From Palsa-504 sp050010815 (GTDB lineage: Bacteria; Actinomycetota; Actinomycetes; Streptosporangiales; Streptosporangiaceae), in contig JBEKKH010000208.1 of assembly GCA_050010815.1 (NCBI GenBank), forward strand, positions 1 to 11,262: a DNA stretch of 11,262 bases. Direction: 5' to 3'. Below are positions 1 through 6,390 of the stretch, in pieces (within the stretch, counting starts at the first letter, position 1; each line of letters starts with the position of its first letter). The notes under the pieces were generated by a model. It saw only the letters and a list, made by a program, of their open reading frames with translations. It did not search any database and had not been told where the DNA came from. The position numbers and the translations under genes are program-made.

Positions 1-1
1 T

Positions 2-271
2 AACGAGTCAGCCGAGGTGGGTTACTGGACCGCTGCCGGGGCCAGGAACCGCGGCGTGGCGACCCAGTCGGTAGTGCTGGTGAGCACCTGGGCCTTCGAG
101 AGCTTCGGCGCCGCGGGCCTGCAACGCATTGAGCTCCTTCACCAGCGGGACAACCTCGCGTCGTGCCGGGTTGCGCAGAAATCCGGCTTTGCGCTGACGG
201 CAGTGCTCCCGGCCGATCCTCCCGCCTTCCCGGTCGACGGGCATCTGCATGCCCGGTACTCGACGGGCTGA
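2..271 (+). CDS. GNAT family N-acetyltransferase, C-terminal part (5' end outside window)
   Basis: This is the last 89 residues of an open frame that enters from the left edge and stops with TGA at 269-271. The visible part matches the C-terminal half of RimJ/RimL-type GNAT acetyltransferases, which move an acetyl group from acetyl-CoA to an amine. An R-N-R-G-V-A segment fits the acetyl-CoA pyrophosphate loop (family pattern R/Q-x-x-G-x-G/A). Later, 'RDNLASCRVAQKSGF' is the typical late-strand and helix motif of the fold (usually N-x-x-S-x-x-V-x-x-K-x-G-F). The substrate cannot be predicted because the N-terminal half is missing. It converges on the isomerase gene with a 30-bp gap and no obvious terminator hairpin. 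The family call is secure; the specific function is unknown. Confidence 0.8.
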   Translation, partial: NESAEVGYWTAAGARNRGVATQSVVLVSTWAFESFGAAGLQRIELLHQRDNLASCRVAQKSGFALTAVLPADPPAFPVDGHLHARYSTG

Positions 272-301
272 CCGCAGGGCGGCGGGAGCCAGCGGCGGAC
301 G

Positions 302-1252
302 CTATCTCGGGACGCTGTCCAGGCAGGTCTGGACGATGAGGGGCCGCAGGGTCTGCATGGCGATCTGCAGGCCCTGCTGGGTCTGGCCGAGCGTGCCACC
401 CCAGAGCGGGTCTTCGTGCTCGACCGCGACGGTCCCCTCGTAGCCAGCGGAGTACAGCGTGTCGATGATGCGGTTCCAGTCGAGCTGGCCCCGGCCGGGG
501 ACGCGGTAGCGCCACCATCCGACGTCGGTGGGCGAGGTGCGGGTCACCGTCTTGCCGAAGATGCCGTATCGGGTCCGGGAACGCTGGTCGATCTCGACGT
601 CCTTGGCATGGACATGGGCCACCATGCCCCGCTGGAGAGCGTGGGTGAGCGCTTCGACCGGGTCGATTCCGAGCCATGGTAGATGCGATGGGTCATAAAG
701 GAGCCGGAAACCCAGATCCATCATCCAGTCCCACAGCTCCGGTGAGTAGGCCAGGTTGCCGGGATAACCGTCCGGATGCCAGCCTTCCATGGGGCAGTTC
801 TCGGCCAGCAGTTGCACGCCGCGGTCGGCGGCGTAGTGCAGCAGCGGGGACAGGTATCGCTCGGCGAGCCTAAGGTTGTCCGCGACTGGCCGGGTGACGT
901 CCCGGCCGATGAAGGTACTGACGTAAGGCACGCCCAACGCTGCGGCCGCGTCAATGCATGCCCGCAGATGGCGGTGAATGCGGTCACGTTCTGCCTGATC
1001 GGCGTGCAGGTTATTTTCGCAATACGTCAGCGCGGCGATGGTCAGTCCGTGCTCTTGGATGAGGTGCCTGACCTGTTCGGCATCATGAGCGGAGAAATGG
1101 GCGACGTCCACGTGAGCGGCCTGATGTATATGCCGGCTGTCGGTGGGCCACGCCGCGATCTCCAGCGCTTCGTACCCGGCGCGCGCTGCCCAGGCAGCGG
1201 TCTCGTCAAGCGATAGCCAGGGCAGGCAAGCAGTCAGCAGTCCAAGCTTCAT
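302..1252 (-). CDS. Sugar phosphate isomerase/epimerase-like TIM-barrel protein (xylose isomerase-like)
   Basis: A 316-residue protein of the AP-endonuclease-2/xylose isomerase-like TIM-barrel superfamily, which includes IolE- and hydroxypyruvate isomerase-type enzymes acting on small sugars or polyols. It begins 'MKLGLLTACLPWLSLDETA', a typical first strand. Probable divalent-metal ligands are Glu151 (in ENCP), Asp187 and His190 (in DPSH), His213/His215 (in HVHAKD) and Glu278 (in VEHED). The motif 'PGRGQLDW' near residue 252 is also characteristic of the family. Length is normal and no key residue appears missing. The ATG overlaps the TPR gene stop as ATGA, and a good ribosome site (AAGGAG, about 6 nt upstream) lies inside the end of that gene, so translation is probably coupled. 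The exact substrate cannot be told from sequence. Presence downstream of araB hints at sugar metabolism, but that is inference. Confidence 0.85.
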   Translation of the reverse strand: MKLGLLTACLPWLSLDETAAWAARAGYEALEIAAWPTDSRHIHQAAHVDVAHFSAHDAEQVRHLIQEHGLTIAALTYCENNLHADQAERDRIHRHLRACIDAAAALGVPYVSTFIGRDVTRPVADNLRLAERYLSPLLHYAADRGVQLLAENCPMEGWHPDGYPGNLAYSPELWDWMMDLGFRLLYDPSHLPWLGIDPVEALTHALQRGMVAHVHAKDVEIDQRSRTRYGIFGKTVTRTSPTDVGWWRYRVPGRGQLDWNRIIDTLYSAGYEGTVAVEHEDPLWGGTLGQTQQGLQIAMQTLRPLIVQTCLDSVPR

Positions 1253-2535
1253 CGGGTCTCCTTAACCTCGGTCAGCGTGGCTAGCCACTGCCTGGTGTCA
1301 CGGGTGTAGGGGTGATCGCTCCCGTGCCTTCTGGCCTGCAGCCACGCGAGACGCCTGAGCTCGCGGACGGTCCGCCGCCGGGTCCGGCTGTCCTGCGGGC
1401 GCACGAGAGCCCGGGCGACCGCAAGAAGCTTTCTGGTCTCCAGGGTGTCGGGATGATCGCGCCCTTCGACTCGTTCCCGGGCGGCCAGCAGGGGCAGCAG
1501 CACGCCAAACGCCTTCGCCGCTTCCCCGGCCCGCACGAGCATTTTTCCCTGGGAATGCCGTGCGTCGAGGGTGTCCGGATCATCGCAGCCCCGTTCCCGG
1601 CTGCGGTGGGCGATGACCTGGTCATAGCCCTCCGCCGACTCACGCACGTGCCGCAGCTCGCCGAGGACCCAGGAGCGCTTGCACTGCACATGCCTCAGCA
1701 ACGACATATCGGGCATGTGCATGTCAGCCAGCCGCGCCTCGATAGCGCCCAATCCGGCTTCGGCCTCCTCGAAGTGTCCAAGGCCGGCCAGCGCCCAGCA
1801 GTGAAGATGCCAGGTCAGGAACGTAAGCGGGTCCCCGACGCCGAAGATTCGGGCCTCTTCTTCACGGAGGGAACGCAACAGCCGCTCCGCTTCGCGGCTC
1901 CCTCCCTGCTGGACCAGCGCATAGGCATGGACACGGCGCACGCTCAACGCGGCCGGATGACTCAGCCCGAGGCGGATCAGATGCGGGCCGGCGGCCTCGA
2001 CGAGGCGGCAGGCCAGAGCCTCGTTCCGGTCATTGATGTAAGCCTCGCAGACAGACGCGGTGGTCGCGAGAAGGACCGCAGTGCCCTCGCGGTCCAGTGC
2101 GTCCGGGGGACGCTGGAGCAAGCCCCGTAGCTGAGTGGTCAGCCGGCCGATCTCGGTGCGGCGCCGGGGCGAGGTCACCCGGATGTCAATGCCGGACAAG
2201 GCGGCAGCGAGGGCCTCGGCGCCGGCCCGGTAGTGGTAACCCGATACGTCCCCCATGCCGCGGGCGGTGCCCGGCCACCCGGCGAGCCGTCCCACCCATT
2301 CGAAAACACCGCGCAGGAGCAGACCGAGGGCGTAGCCGAGCTTGGTGGTCTGGATGCGGCATTGACATACGTCGCCGACGTGTTCAACGCGCCGGATGTC
2401 GCCCTTTGGGTCATCTCCATAGGAAAGCTGGACCGCCCAGCCGACGAGCCTCAAGGCCGTCCATTCGCAGATGTTGCAGCATTCGGCGACGATTACGCCG
2501 GCCACCACGGCGAGCAGTATCTTTTCCAGGGTCAT
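1249..2535 (-). CDS. TPR-repeat protein with a membrane-like N-terminal module
   Basis: A 428-residue protein in two parts. Residues 1-85 hold a hydrophobic start (residues 5-20), a Trp-rich helix around 25-38 and a second hydrophobic stretch at about 66-80. From memory, this resembles small stand-alone membrane-associated proteins encoded next to PadR regulators in Streptomyces relatives; that is recollection, not a search. Residues from about 150 to 420 are helical tetratricopeptide-like repeats of the kinesin-light-chain type. The D-H-P-x-T-L signature is visible at 319-323 (DPDTL), 360-365 (DHPDTL) and 407-411 (DHPYT), spaced about 42-45 residues. Such repeats bind other proteins, so a scaffold or signalling role is likely; no enzymatic motif is seen. 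It starts by ATGA overlap with the PadR-like remnant and ends by ATGA overlap with the isomerase gene. A run of seven G lies just before its ATG in place of a classical SD. The partner is unknown. Confidence 0.75.
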   Translation of the reverse strand: MTLEKILLAVVAGVIVAECCNICEWTALRLVGWAVQLSYGDDPKGDIRRVEHVGDVCQCRIQTTKLGYALGLLLRGVFEWVGRLAGWPGTARGMGDVSGYHYRAGAEALAAALSGIDIRVTSPRRRTEIGRLTTQLRGLLQRPPDALDREGTAVLLATTASVCEAYINDRNEALACRLVEAAGPHLIRLGLSHPAALSVRRVHAYALVQQGGSREAERLLRSLREEEARIFGVGDPLTFLTWHLHCWALAGLGHFEEAEAGLGAIEARLADMHMPDMSLLRHVQCKRSWVLGELRHVRESAEGYDQVIAHRSRERGCDDPDTLDARHSQGKMLVRAGEAAKAFGVLLPLLAARERVEGRDHPDTLETRKLLAVARALVRPQDSRTRRRTVRELRRLAWLQARRHGSDHPYTRDTRQWLATLTEVKETR

Positions 2536-2804
2536 CTCGCCCCCCCAGCCATCCGGCGTCCCAGGGATATGGCGATGGTCATAAACCCGGATATCGGCCC
2601 ACGCTCGGGAAGAGCATGAGGATGGCTGGTGCGGCGTCGTGCTGCTGGCCGGCGTTCGGCCAGCAGCACGCGTGCCCTCGCTTCTCCAGTGGGAGTGAGC
2701 TGGTAGTAACGACGCGGCGGGTGGCTGGAATCAGAGCTAGGCTCCCAGCGCCCGGTAATCCAGCCGGCGTCTTCCAGTCGGTCGAACTTCCCGAAGGTGC
2801 GCAA
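2532..2804 (-). pseudogene. PadR-like transcriptional regulator, N-terminally truncated
   Basis: About 90 codons from a TTG at 2804; the frame is open only back to a TGA at 2840-2838. Residues 7-45 match the recognition-helix end and wing of PadR-type winged-helix repressors: 'FDRLEDAGWITGRWE' followed by 'RRYYQLTPTGEARA'. PadR proteins need about 40 further residues upstream for the first helices of the DNA-binding domain. Only 12 non-family codons (RRGISALELKLL) precede the start before the stop, and beyond that is the end of araB. The reading frame therefore looks decapitated, and the remaining piece probably cannot bind DNA. The C-terminal tail is Arg/Pro-rich and ends in an ATGA overlap with the TPR gene, which suggests that an intact padR-TPR pair existed before. 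The family call rests on the wing motif. It could still be expressed as a small protein, which I cannot exclude. Confidence 0.6.
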
Positions 2805-2828
2805 GAGTTTCAGTTCCAGGGCTGAAAT

Positions 2829-2853
2829 CCCCCGCCTTCACTTCAGGCGAGGG
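2829..2853 (-). repeat. Stem-loop between araB and the PadR remnant
   Basis: Arms CCCCCGCCT (2829-2837) and AGGCGAGGG (2845-2853) form a 9-bp stem around a 7-nt loop. One position is a C-A mismatch on the plus strand but a G-U wobble in minus-strand RNA. It starts 8 nt beyond the araB stop, so it could end araB transcripts, although no U-tract follows. Read on the plus strand, the AATCC-stem-stem-GGAGG arrangement also recalls the end hairpin found after tnpB genes of IS200/IS605-type elements in actinomycetes. No tnpB coding trace is visible on either side. Confidence 0.5.
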
Positions 2854-2860
2854 AGGACGA

Positions 2861-4561
2861 TCACGAACCACTGTCCGTTCGGCGGAAATAAGCGCGGTCG
2901 CGGATTGCCCGCAGCCGGTGCATGACCTCGTTCCCGCCGCGGCCGAAATAGTCGTGCAGCTGCACGTACTCGGCGTACAGCTCATCGTAGGTGTCGGCGC
3001 GAGCCGCGTCGGGCCGGTAGACGCCGGAATTCAGGCGGCCCATGACCTCCGCCGCCGCCGGGACGTCCGGATAGGCGCCGGCCGCGACGGCCGCGTGGAT
3101 GGCCGAGCCGAGGGCCGGCGCCTGCTCCGAGCCGATGACGGACAGCGGGCGGCGCAGGACGTCGGCGTAGATCTGCATCAGCGGGGCGCTCTTGGTCAGG
3201 CCGCCCGCGACCACGAACTCGGTGACCGGGACGCCCGAGGCGCCGAAGGTCTCGACGATCATCCGGGTGCCGAACGCCGTCGACTCCAGCAGGGCCCGGT
3301 AGATTTCCGGTGCCGTGGTGGCCAGCGTCAGCCCCACGATCGTGCCGGACAGCCTCCCGTCCACCAGGACCGAACGGTTCCCGCCCGCCCAGTCCAGCGC
3401 GACCAGCCCGTGCGCACCGGGCGGCGGCGCGCAGGCCAGCTCGTCGAGCAGCCCGGGCAGCGGCACGCCGCGTCGCCGCGCTTCGTCGGCGAACTCGCCG
3501 GGCACCCCGTTACGGGTGAACCAGGCGAAGATGTCGCCGACCCCGCTCTGCCCCGCCTCATATCCCCACAGCCCGGCCACGATCCCGCCGTCGACCGCGC
3601 CGCACATGCCGGGGACCTCGGCCAGGCCGGCGCCATTAATGACGTGGCAGGTGGAGGTGCCCATGATCGCGACCATCTTGCCCGCCGCCACCGGGCCGGC
3701 CGCGGGCACGGTGACGTGCGCGTCCACGTTGCCGATCGCGACCGCGATGCCGGCGGGCAGGCCGGTCAGCGCGGCCGCGGCCGGCCTTAGCCGGCCGGCC
3801 CGGGCGCCGAGCGGTGAGATGGGGTGAGCCAGCTTGTCATCGGCGAAGCCGGCGAAGCCGGGGTCCAGCGCGGCCAGGAAGTCGCGGGCCGGGTAGTGGC
3901 CGTCCTGGAAAATGCCCTTATACCCGGCCGTGCCCGCGTTCCTGGTCTCGGTCCCGCACAGCTGCCAGATGATCCAGTCGGCGGCTTCGATCCAGCGGTC
4001 GGCCCGCTGGTAGAGGTCGGGAGCCTCGTCAAGCAGCTGGAGCGCCTTGGCGAACTGCCATTCCGCGGAGATCTTCCCGCCGTACCGGTTGATCCACTTC
4101 TCGCCGCGCTCGTGCGCCAGGGCGTTGATCCGGTCCGCGTGCGGCTGGGCGGCGTGGTGCTTCCACAGCTTGGGGTAGGCGTGCGGACGCGCGGCCAGGT
4201 CGGGCAGCTGGCACAGCGGCGTCCCGTCGGCCCGCACCGGCATGCAGGTGGAGGCGGTGAAGTCGGTGGCGATGCCGATCACCCGGCCTGGGTCGACGCC
4301 GGCCGCCCCGATCGCGGCCCGGACGGTGATGCCCAGCGCATCGGTGTAGTCGCGCGGGTCCTGCAGCGCCCAGTCCGGCGGCAGCTCACCGTACCCGGGC
4401 AGCTCGTGGTCGATCACCCCGTGGGCGTACTCGCGGACCGCGGTGCCGACCTCGGCGCCGTCGCTGACCCGGACCACCAGGGCACGCGCCGACAGCGTCC
4501 CGAAGTCCACCCCGACGACGAACGGGCCGCCGCTGACGTCTTTGTTAGCGTTAACATCCAT
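2861..4561 (-). CDS. araB: Ribulokinase (FGGY carbohydrate kinase)
   Basis: A 566-residue FGGY-family kinase of the AraB type, which phosphorylates L-ribulose (and often other ribuloses) with ATP in the cytoplasm, the second step of L-arabinose use. The N-terminal ATPase lobe opens with 'VGVDFGTLSAR' (residues 16-26, phosphate loop). AraB-like signatures follow: 'LWKHHAA' (132-138), 'GGKISAEW' (161-168), 'GNVDAH' (277-282), 'MGTSTCHV' (300-307) and 'GLWGYEAGQSGVGDIFAWF' (330-348). The C-terminal lobe has 'AGGLTKSAPLMQIYADV' (452-468) and 'APALGSAIHAAVAAG' (481-495). Length equals that of full AraB proteins and nothing seems missing. The ATG is preceded by GGCGG only 4 nt away; no other start lies before the phosphate loop. 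It follows lacI after 37 bp. A LacI-type palindrome covers codons 2-7. No araA or araD lies beside it. Confidence 0.92.
   Translation of the reverse strand: MDVNANKDVSGGPFVVGVDFGTLSARALVVRVSDGAEVGTAVREYAHGVIDHELPGYGELPPDWALQDPRDYTDALGITVRAAIGAAGVDPGRVIGIATDFTASTCMPVRADGTPLCQLPDLAARPHAYPKLWKHHAAQPHADRINALAHERGEKWINRYGGKISAEWQFAKALQLLDEAPDLYQRADRWIEAADWIIWQLCGTETRNAGTAGYKGIFQDGHYPARDFLAALDPGFAGFADDKLAHPISPLGARAGRLRPAAAALTGLPAGIAVAIGNVDAHVTVPAAGPVAAGKMVAIMGTSTCHVINGAGLAEVPGMCGAVDGGIVAGLWGYEAGQSGVGDIFAWFTRNGVPGEFADEARRRGVPLPGLLDELACAPPPGAHGLVALDWAGGNRSVLVDGRLSGTIVGLTLATTAPEIYRALLESTAFGTRMIVETFGASGVPVTEFVVAGGLTKSAPLMQIYADVLRRPLSVIGSEQAPALGSAIHAAVAAGAYPDVPAAAEVMGRLNSGVYRPDAARADTYDELYAEYVQLHDYFGRGGNEVMHRLRAIRDRAYFRRTDSGS
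4543..4556. promoter_or_regulatory. LacI-type operator overlapping the start of araB
   Basis: TGTTAGCGTTAACA differs from the perfect 14-bp palindrome TGTTAGCGCTAACA by one base. This form is typical of operators bound by actinomycete LacI-family repressors. It lies 3-16 nt inside the araB reading frame, just after the ATG. The plus-strand string TTAGCGYTAACATCC is shared with the site upstream of lacI, in the same orientation. Repression here would block either initiation from the short lacI-araB gap or elongation. Confidence 0.65.
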
Positions 4562-4571
4562 CTGTCCGCCT

Positions 4572-4602
4572 ATCGTAGGGTTTCTGCACCCATTCTGGTC
4601 AC
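4572..4602 (-). promoter_or_regulatory. Possible araB promoter in the lacI-araB gap
   Basis: On the minus strand a TACGAT hexamer (4577-4572) fits the actinobacterial -10 pattern TANNNT. It is preceded, after a rather long 19-nt spacer, by GTGACC (4602-4597), a partial match to TTGACA. Transcription would start only about ten nucleotides before the araB ATG and run straight into the operator. The match is weak; read-through from lacI is an equally good explanation for araB expression. Confidence 0.3.
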
Positions 4603-5672
4603 CGGGCCGGCGGCGGCGCCGCGCTCGCCCGCACGATCAGCTCGGGAGCCACCCGGACCCGGGGCCCGGCCGGCAACGCGCCGGACATCCGGTCGATGAG
4701 CGCGCTCAGCGCCTGCCGCCCGACTTCACCGAAATCCTGCCGGACCGTGGTCAGCGGCGGCAAGTAGTACCCCGCCTCGGGGATGTCGTCGAAACCGACG
4801 ATGCTGATGTCGTCGGGCACCCGCAGCCCATGCTCGGCCAGCGCCCGCATGACGCCGAGCGCCATCGGGTCGTTGCCGCAGAAAATGGCCGTGACCTCGG
4901 GATCGGCGGCCAGTCGGCCGCCGACGTCGTAGCCGGAGGCCGCCGACCAGTCACCCGCAAGCACAGCGGGCTCGAGCGCCCCGGCGGCGCGCAGTGCCTG
5001 CCGCCAGCCGTCGATGCGTTCGGCCGCGTCGAGGCACGACGCCTGCCCGGCCACGTGGTGCACGGTCCGGTGCCCCAGGCTGAGCAGGTACCGGGTGGCG
5101 GCGGCCGCTCCTTCCGCGTTGTCGATCGCCACCGACGTGACCGACGCGCGGGTGCCGCAGCCGACCGCGACCAGCGGTATCTCGGCCGGCACGTGGGCCA
5201 GCGCGGCTACCGCGGTGTCCTGGGTTGCGATGACGATGATGCCCTCGATGCCCTGGCCGACGAACCGCTCCACCGCGTCCAGCATTGACCGGCGGTCCAG
5301 GGCGGGCAAGCTGGCGATGGACACGAAGTAGGCGTCGTGGGCCGCCCGCTCGAAGCCGTACAGCATCGAGGCCGGCCCGTACAGCATGGTGTCGAAGCTG
5401 ATCACGCCGAGGGTGTGGGTCCGCCGTGTGACCAGCGTCCTGGCCGCGGCGTTGGGCCGGTAGGCAAGCTCGCGGATGGCGGCGAGCACCCGGTCCCTGG
5501 TCACCGCGCTCACGTTCGGATGGTCGTTCAGCACCCGCGAGACGGTCTGATGGGACACGCCGGCCAGCCTGGCCACGTCGGCCATCACCGGCGCCCTGGA
5601 CATATTTCCCAGCCCGCGGGCCGCGGGCGTTGACACCTGACGGTCGGTTTGTTCCCCCGGTGACGACGTCAC
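4599..5672 (-). CDS. LacI-family transcriptional regulator, probable repressor of araB
   Basis: A 357-residue LacI/GalR-type regulator. A helix-turn-helix lies at residues 29-55 ('MADVARLAGVSHQTVSRVLN'), followed by the hinge helix motif 'YRPNAAARTL' (71-80) that inserts into the operator minor groove. Residues 85-350 form a periplasmic-binding-protein-like sugar sensor domain: 'LGVISFD' begins the first strand, 'FCGNDPMALGVMRAL' (264-278) and 'VGFDDIP' (292-298) are standard motifs. The start is GTG at 5672, supported by AAGGGAGG 7 nt upstream; this gives an unusual 29-residue extension before the HTH. An upstream ATG hits a stop at once. It sits 37 bp before araB on the same strand, and matching palindromes lie before lacI and at the araB start. 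It therefore probably represses both, with a pentose or its phosphate as inducer (inference). Confidence 0.92.
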   Translation of the reverse strand: MTSSPGEQTDRQVSTPAARGLGNMSRAPVMADVARLAGVSHQTVSRVLNDHPNVSAVTRDRVLAAIRELAYRPNAAARTLVTRRTHTLGVISFDTMLYGPASMLYGFERAAHDAYFVSIASLPALDRRSMLDAVERFVGQGIEGIIVIATQDTAVAALAHVPAEIPLVAVGCGTRASVTSVAIDNAEGAAAATRYLLSLGHRTVHHVAGQASCLDAAERIDGWRQALRAAGALEPAVLAGDWSAASGYDVGGRLAADPEVTAIFCGNDPMALGVMRALAEHGLRVPDDISIVGFDDIPEAGYYLPPLTTVRQDFGEVGRQALSALIDRMSGALPAGPRVRVAPELIVRASAAPPPAR

Positions 5673-5905
5673 GTCATGCCTCCCTTGGCTGCGCGCTGCG
5701 TAGCCGTGCGTCAGCGGGGGCCGGCGTTAGCGCTAACATCCGTACCGATCAGGTGCTCTGCTCTCAGCACGAAACCCCGGGGGTGGCGCGGGCACCTACG
5801 CCCCGCCGTCCGGGTTCTGGGTTTCAGCGTAGCCCTCCGTACCGCCGCGACGGTACCCGGAGACCCCCGGAGAAACCCGCAAGCCCCGCCCGCCCTCGGC
5901 GTGGC
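5673..5905 (-). other. Intergenic control region before lacI
   Basis: This 233-bp gap lies between the end of the helical-repeat gene and lacI. It holds the lacI operator and ribosome binding site, and a small inverted repeat GTACCG/CGGTAC (5839-5844 and 5851-5856) that may be part of a terminator for the repeat gene. Short overlapping open frames here look like noise, and I see no convincing gene. Confidence 0.5.
5725..5738. promoter_or_regulatory. LacI-type operator upstream of lacI
   Basis: The 12-bp core GTTAGCGCTAAC (5726-5737) is a perfect palindrome. With flanks it differs from TGTTAGCGCTAACA only in its first base. It lies about 53 bp before the lacI GTG, where a promoter is expected, so it fits autoregulation. 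It shares 15 of 16 bases, GTTAGCG(C/T)TAACATCC, with the araB site, which supports a single regulator for both. Confidence 0.7.
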
Positions 5906-6307
5906 CTAGGGCTTGTCGCTGGTCCCCGGGCTGTCCCGCAGATCGCGGAGTGCGGCCTTGGCCTTGCGCCCGGCGTCGCTGTCCCTCAGGTCGCGCAGCG
6001 CGTCCCGCGCGGTGTCGCGTGCCTTGCCCACCACCTCGCTGTCGCGCAGATCCTGCAGGGCCGCCTTGGCCTTGCGGCCAGTCTCGCCCTCGCGCAGGTC
6101 GCGCAGCGCGGCTTCGGCCTTGCGGCCGACCTCGCCCTCGCGCAGGTCCTTGATCGCCGCTTCGGCCTTGCGGCCGGTCTCGCTGGTGCGGATGTCGTCC
6201 AGGGCGGCCCGGGCCTTACGGGTAGCGCCGGTGCGCTGTCCACCGCGCAGCCAGGCCACCAGCTTGGACCACCAGCCCTGCGGGCGTTGCTCGAGTCCAG
6301 CCATCAT
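5906..6307 (-). CDS. Small protein made of six 16-residue charged helical repeats
   Basis: I do not recognise a named family. The start is placed at ATG 6307 because AAGGAGA sits 5 nt upstream; the 23 codons farther upstream in frame have no such support. The 133-residue protein begins with an aromatic, amphipathic stretch 'GWWSKLVAWLRGG' (11-23), possibly membrane- or partner-binding. From 28 to 127 it is six tandem repeats, consensus (T/A)GRKAxAALxDLRxxE. Five are exactly 16 residues and the fifth is 20, by insertion of four residues. Each unit has alternating Lys/Arg and Asp/Glu with Ala/Leu on one side, and a Gly at the unit border, so a string of short amphipathic helices is likely. There is no signal peptide, Cys or enzymatic motif. 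A SigB-like promoter is suggested upstream. Structural, phasin-like or stress roles are guesses only. Confidence 0.7.
   Translation of the reverse strand: MMAGLEQRPQGWWSKLVAWLRGGQRTGATRKARAALDDIRTSETGRKAEAAIKDLREGEVGRKAEAALRDLREGETGRKAKAALQDLRDSEVVGKARDTARDALRDLRDSDAGRKAKAALRDLRDSPGTSDKP
5927..6226 (-). repeat. 48-bp in-frame tandem repeats (six units)
   Basis: The region encoding residues 28-127 of the small helical protein consists of units of about 48 bp; one unit is 60 bp. Shared strings such as 'gcgcaggtcgcgcag' and 'cggccttgcggcc' recur at this spacing on the plus strand. Unit count could vary between strains through slippage or unequal recombination. Confidence 0.75.
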
Positions 6308-6329
6308 CGATCTCCTTCGTGCTCGCCCA

Positions 6330-6353
6330 TTACCCCCGGTAACAAGATATAAC
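6330..6353 (-). promoter_or_regulatory. Possible SigB-type promoter and palindrome before the helical-repeat gene
   Basis: Minus-strand GTTA-N14-GGGTAA resembles the actinomycete general-stress sigma pattern (GNNT/GTTT, 14-17 nt, GGGTAN), though the -35 match is partial. The GGGTAA lies within a palindrome TTACC-GGG-GGTAA (6330-6342), which could be an operator. Transcription would begin roughly 12-15 nt before the AAGGAGA ribosome site. It is a pattern match only. Confidence 0.3.
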
Positions 6354-6390
6354 GTAATTCCGGGCCAGGCCACCACGCGCGCATGCTAAC

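Noticed and set aside
1312..2130. 272-residue plus-strand open frame opposite the TPR gene
   Set aside because: The minus-strand frame has TPR signatures and coupled start and stop sites; the plus-strand translation has no family features.
3824..4699. 291-residue plus-strand open frame opposite araB
   Set aside because: It is antisense to conserved kinase sequence and also runs past the araB start into lacI, with Gly/Val/Arg-rich noise.
5839..5856. GTACCG/CGGTAC hairpin as a firm terminator
   Set aside because: The stem is only 6 bp with a 6-nt loop, no T-tract, and it lies 50-67 bp past the gene end, so I mention it only as a possibility in the intergenic entry.
5927..6226. CRISPR-like periodicity of about 48 bp
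   Set aside because: The repeats are contiguous, without unique spacers, and keep a protein reading frame.
6308..6376. Longer start (ATG 6376) for the helical-repeat protein
   Set aside because: No ribosome site precedes it, and AAGGAGA sits exactly before the ATG pair at 6307/6304. The upstream residues also cover the likely promoter.
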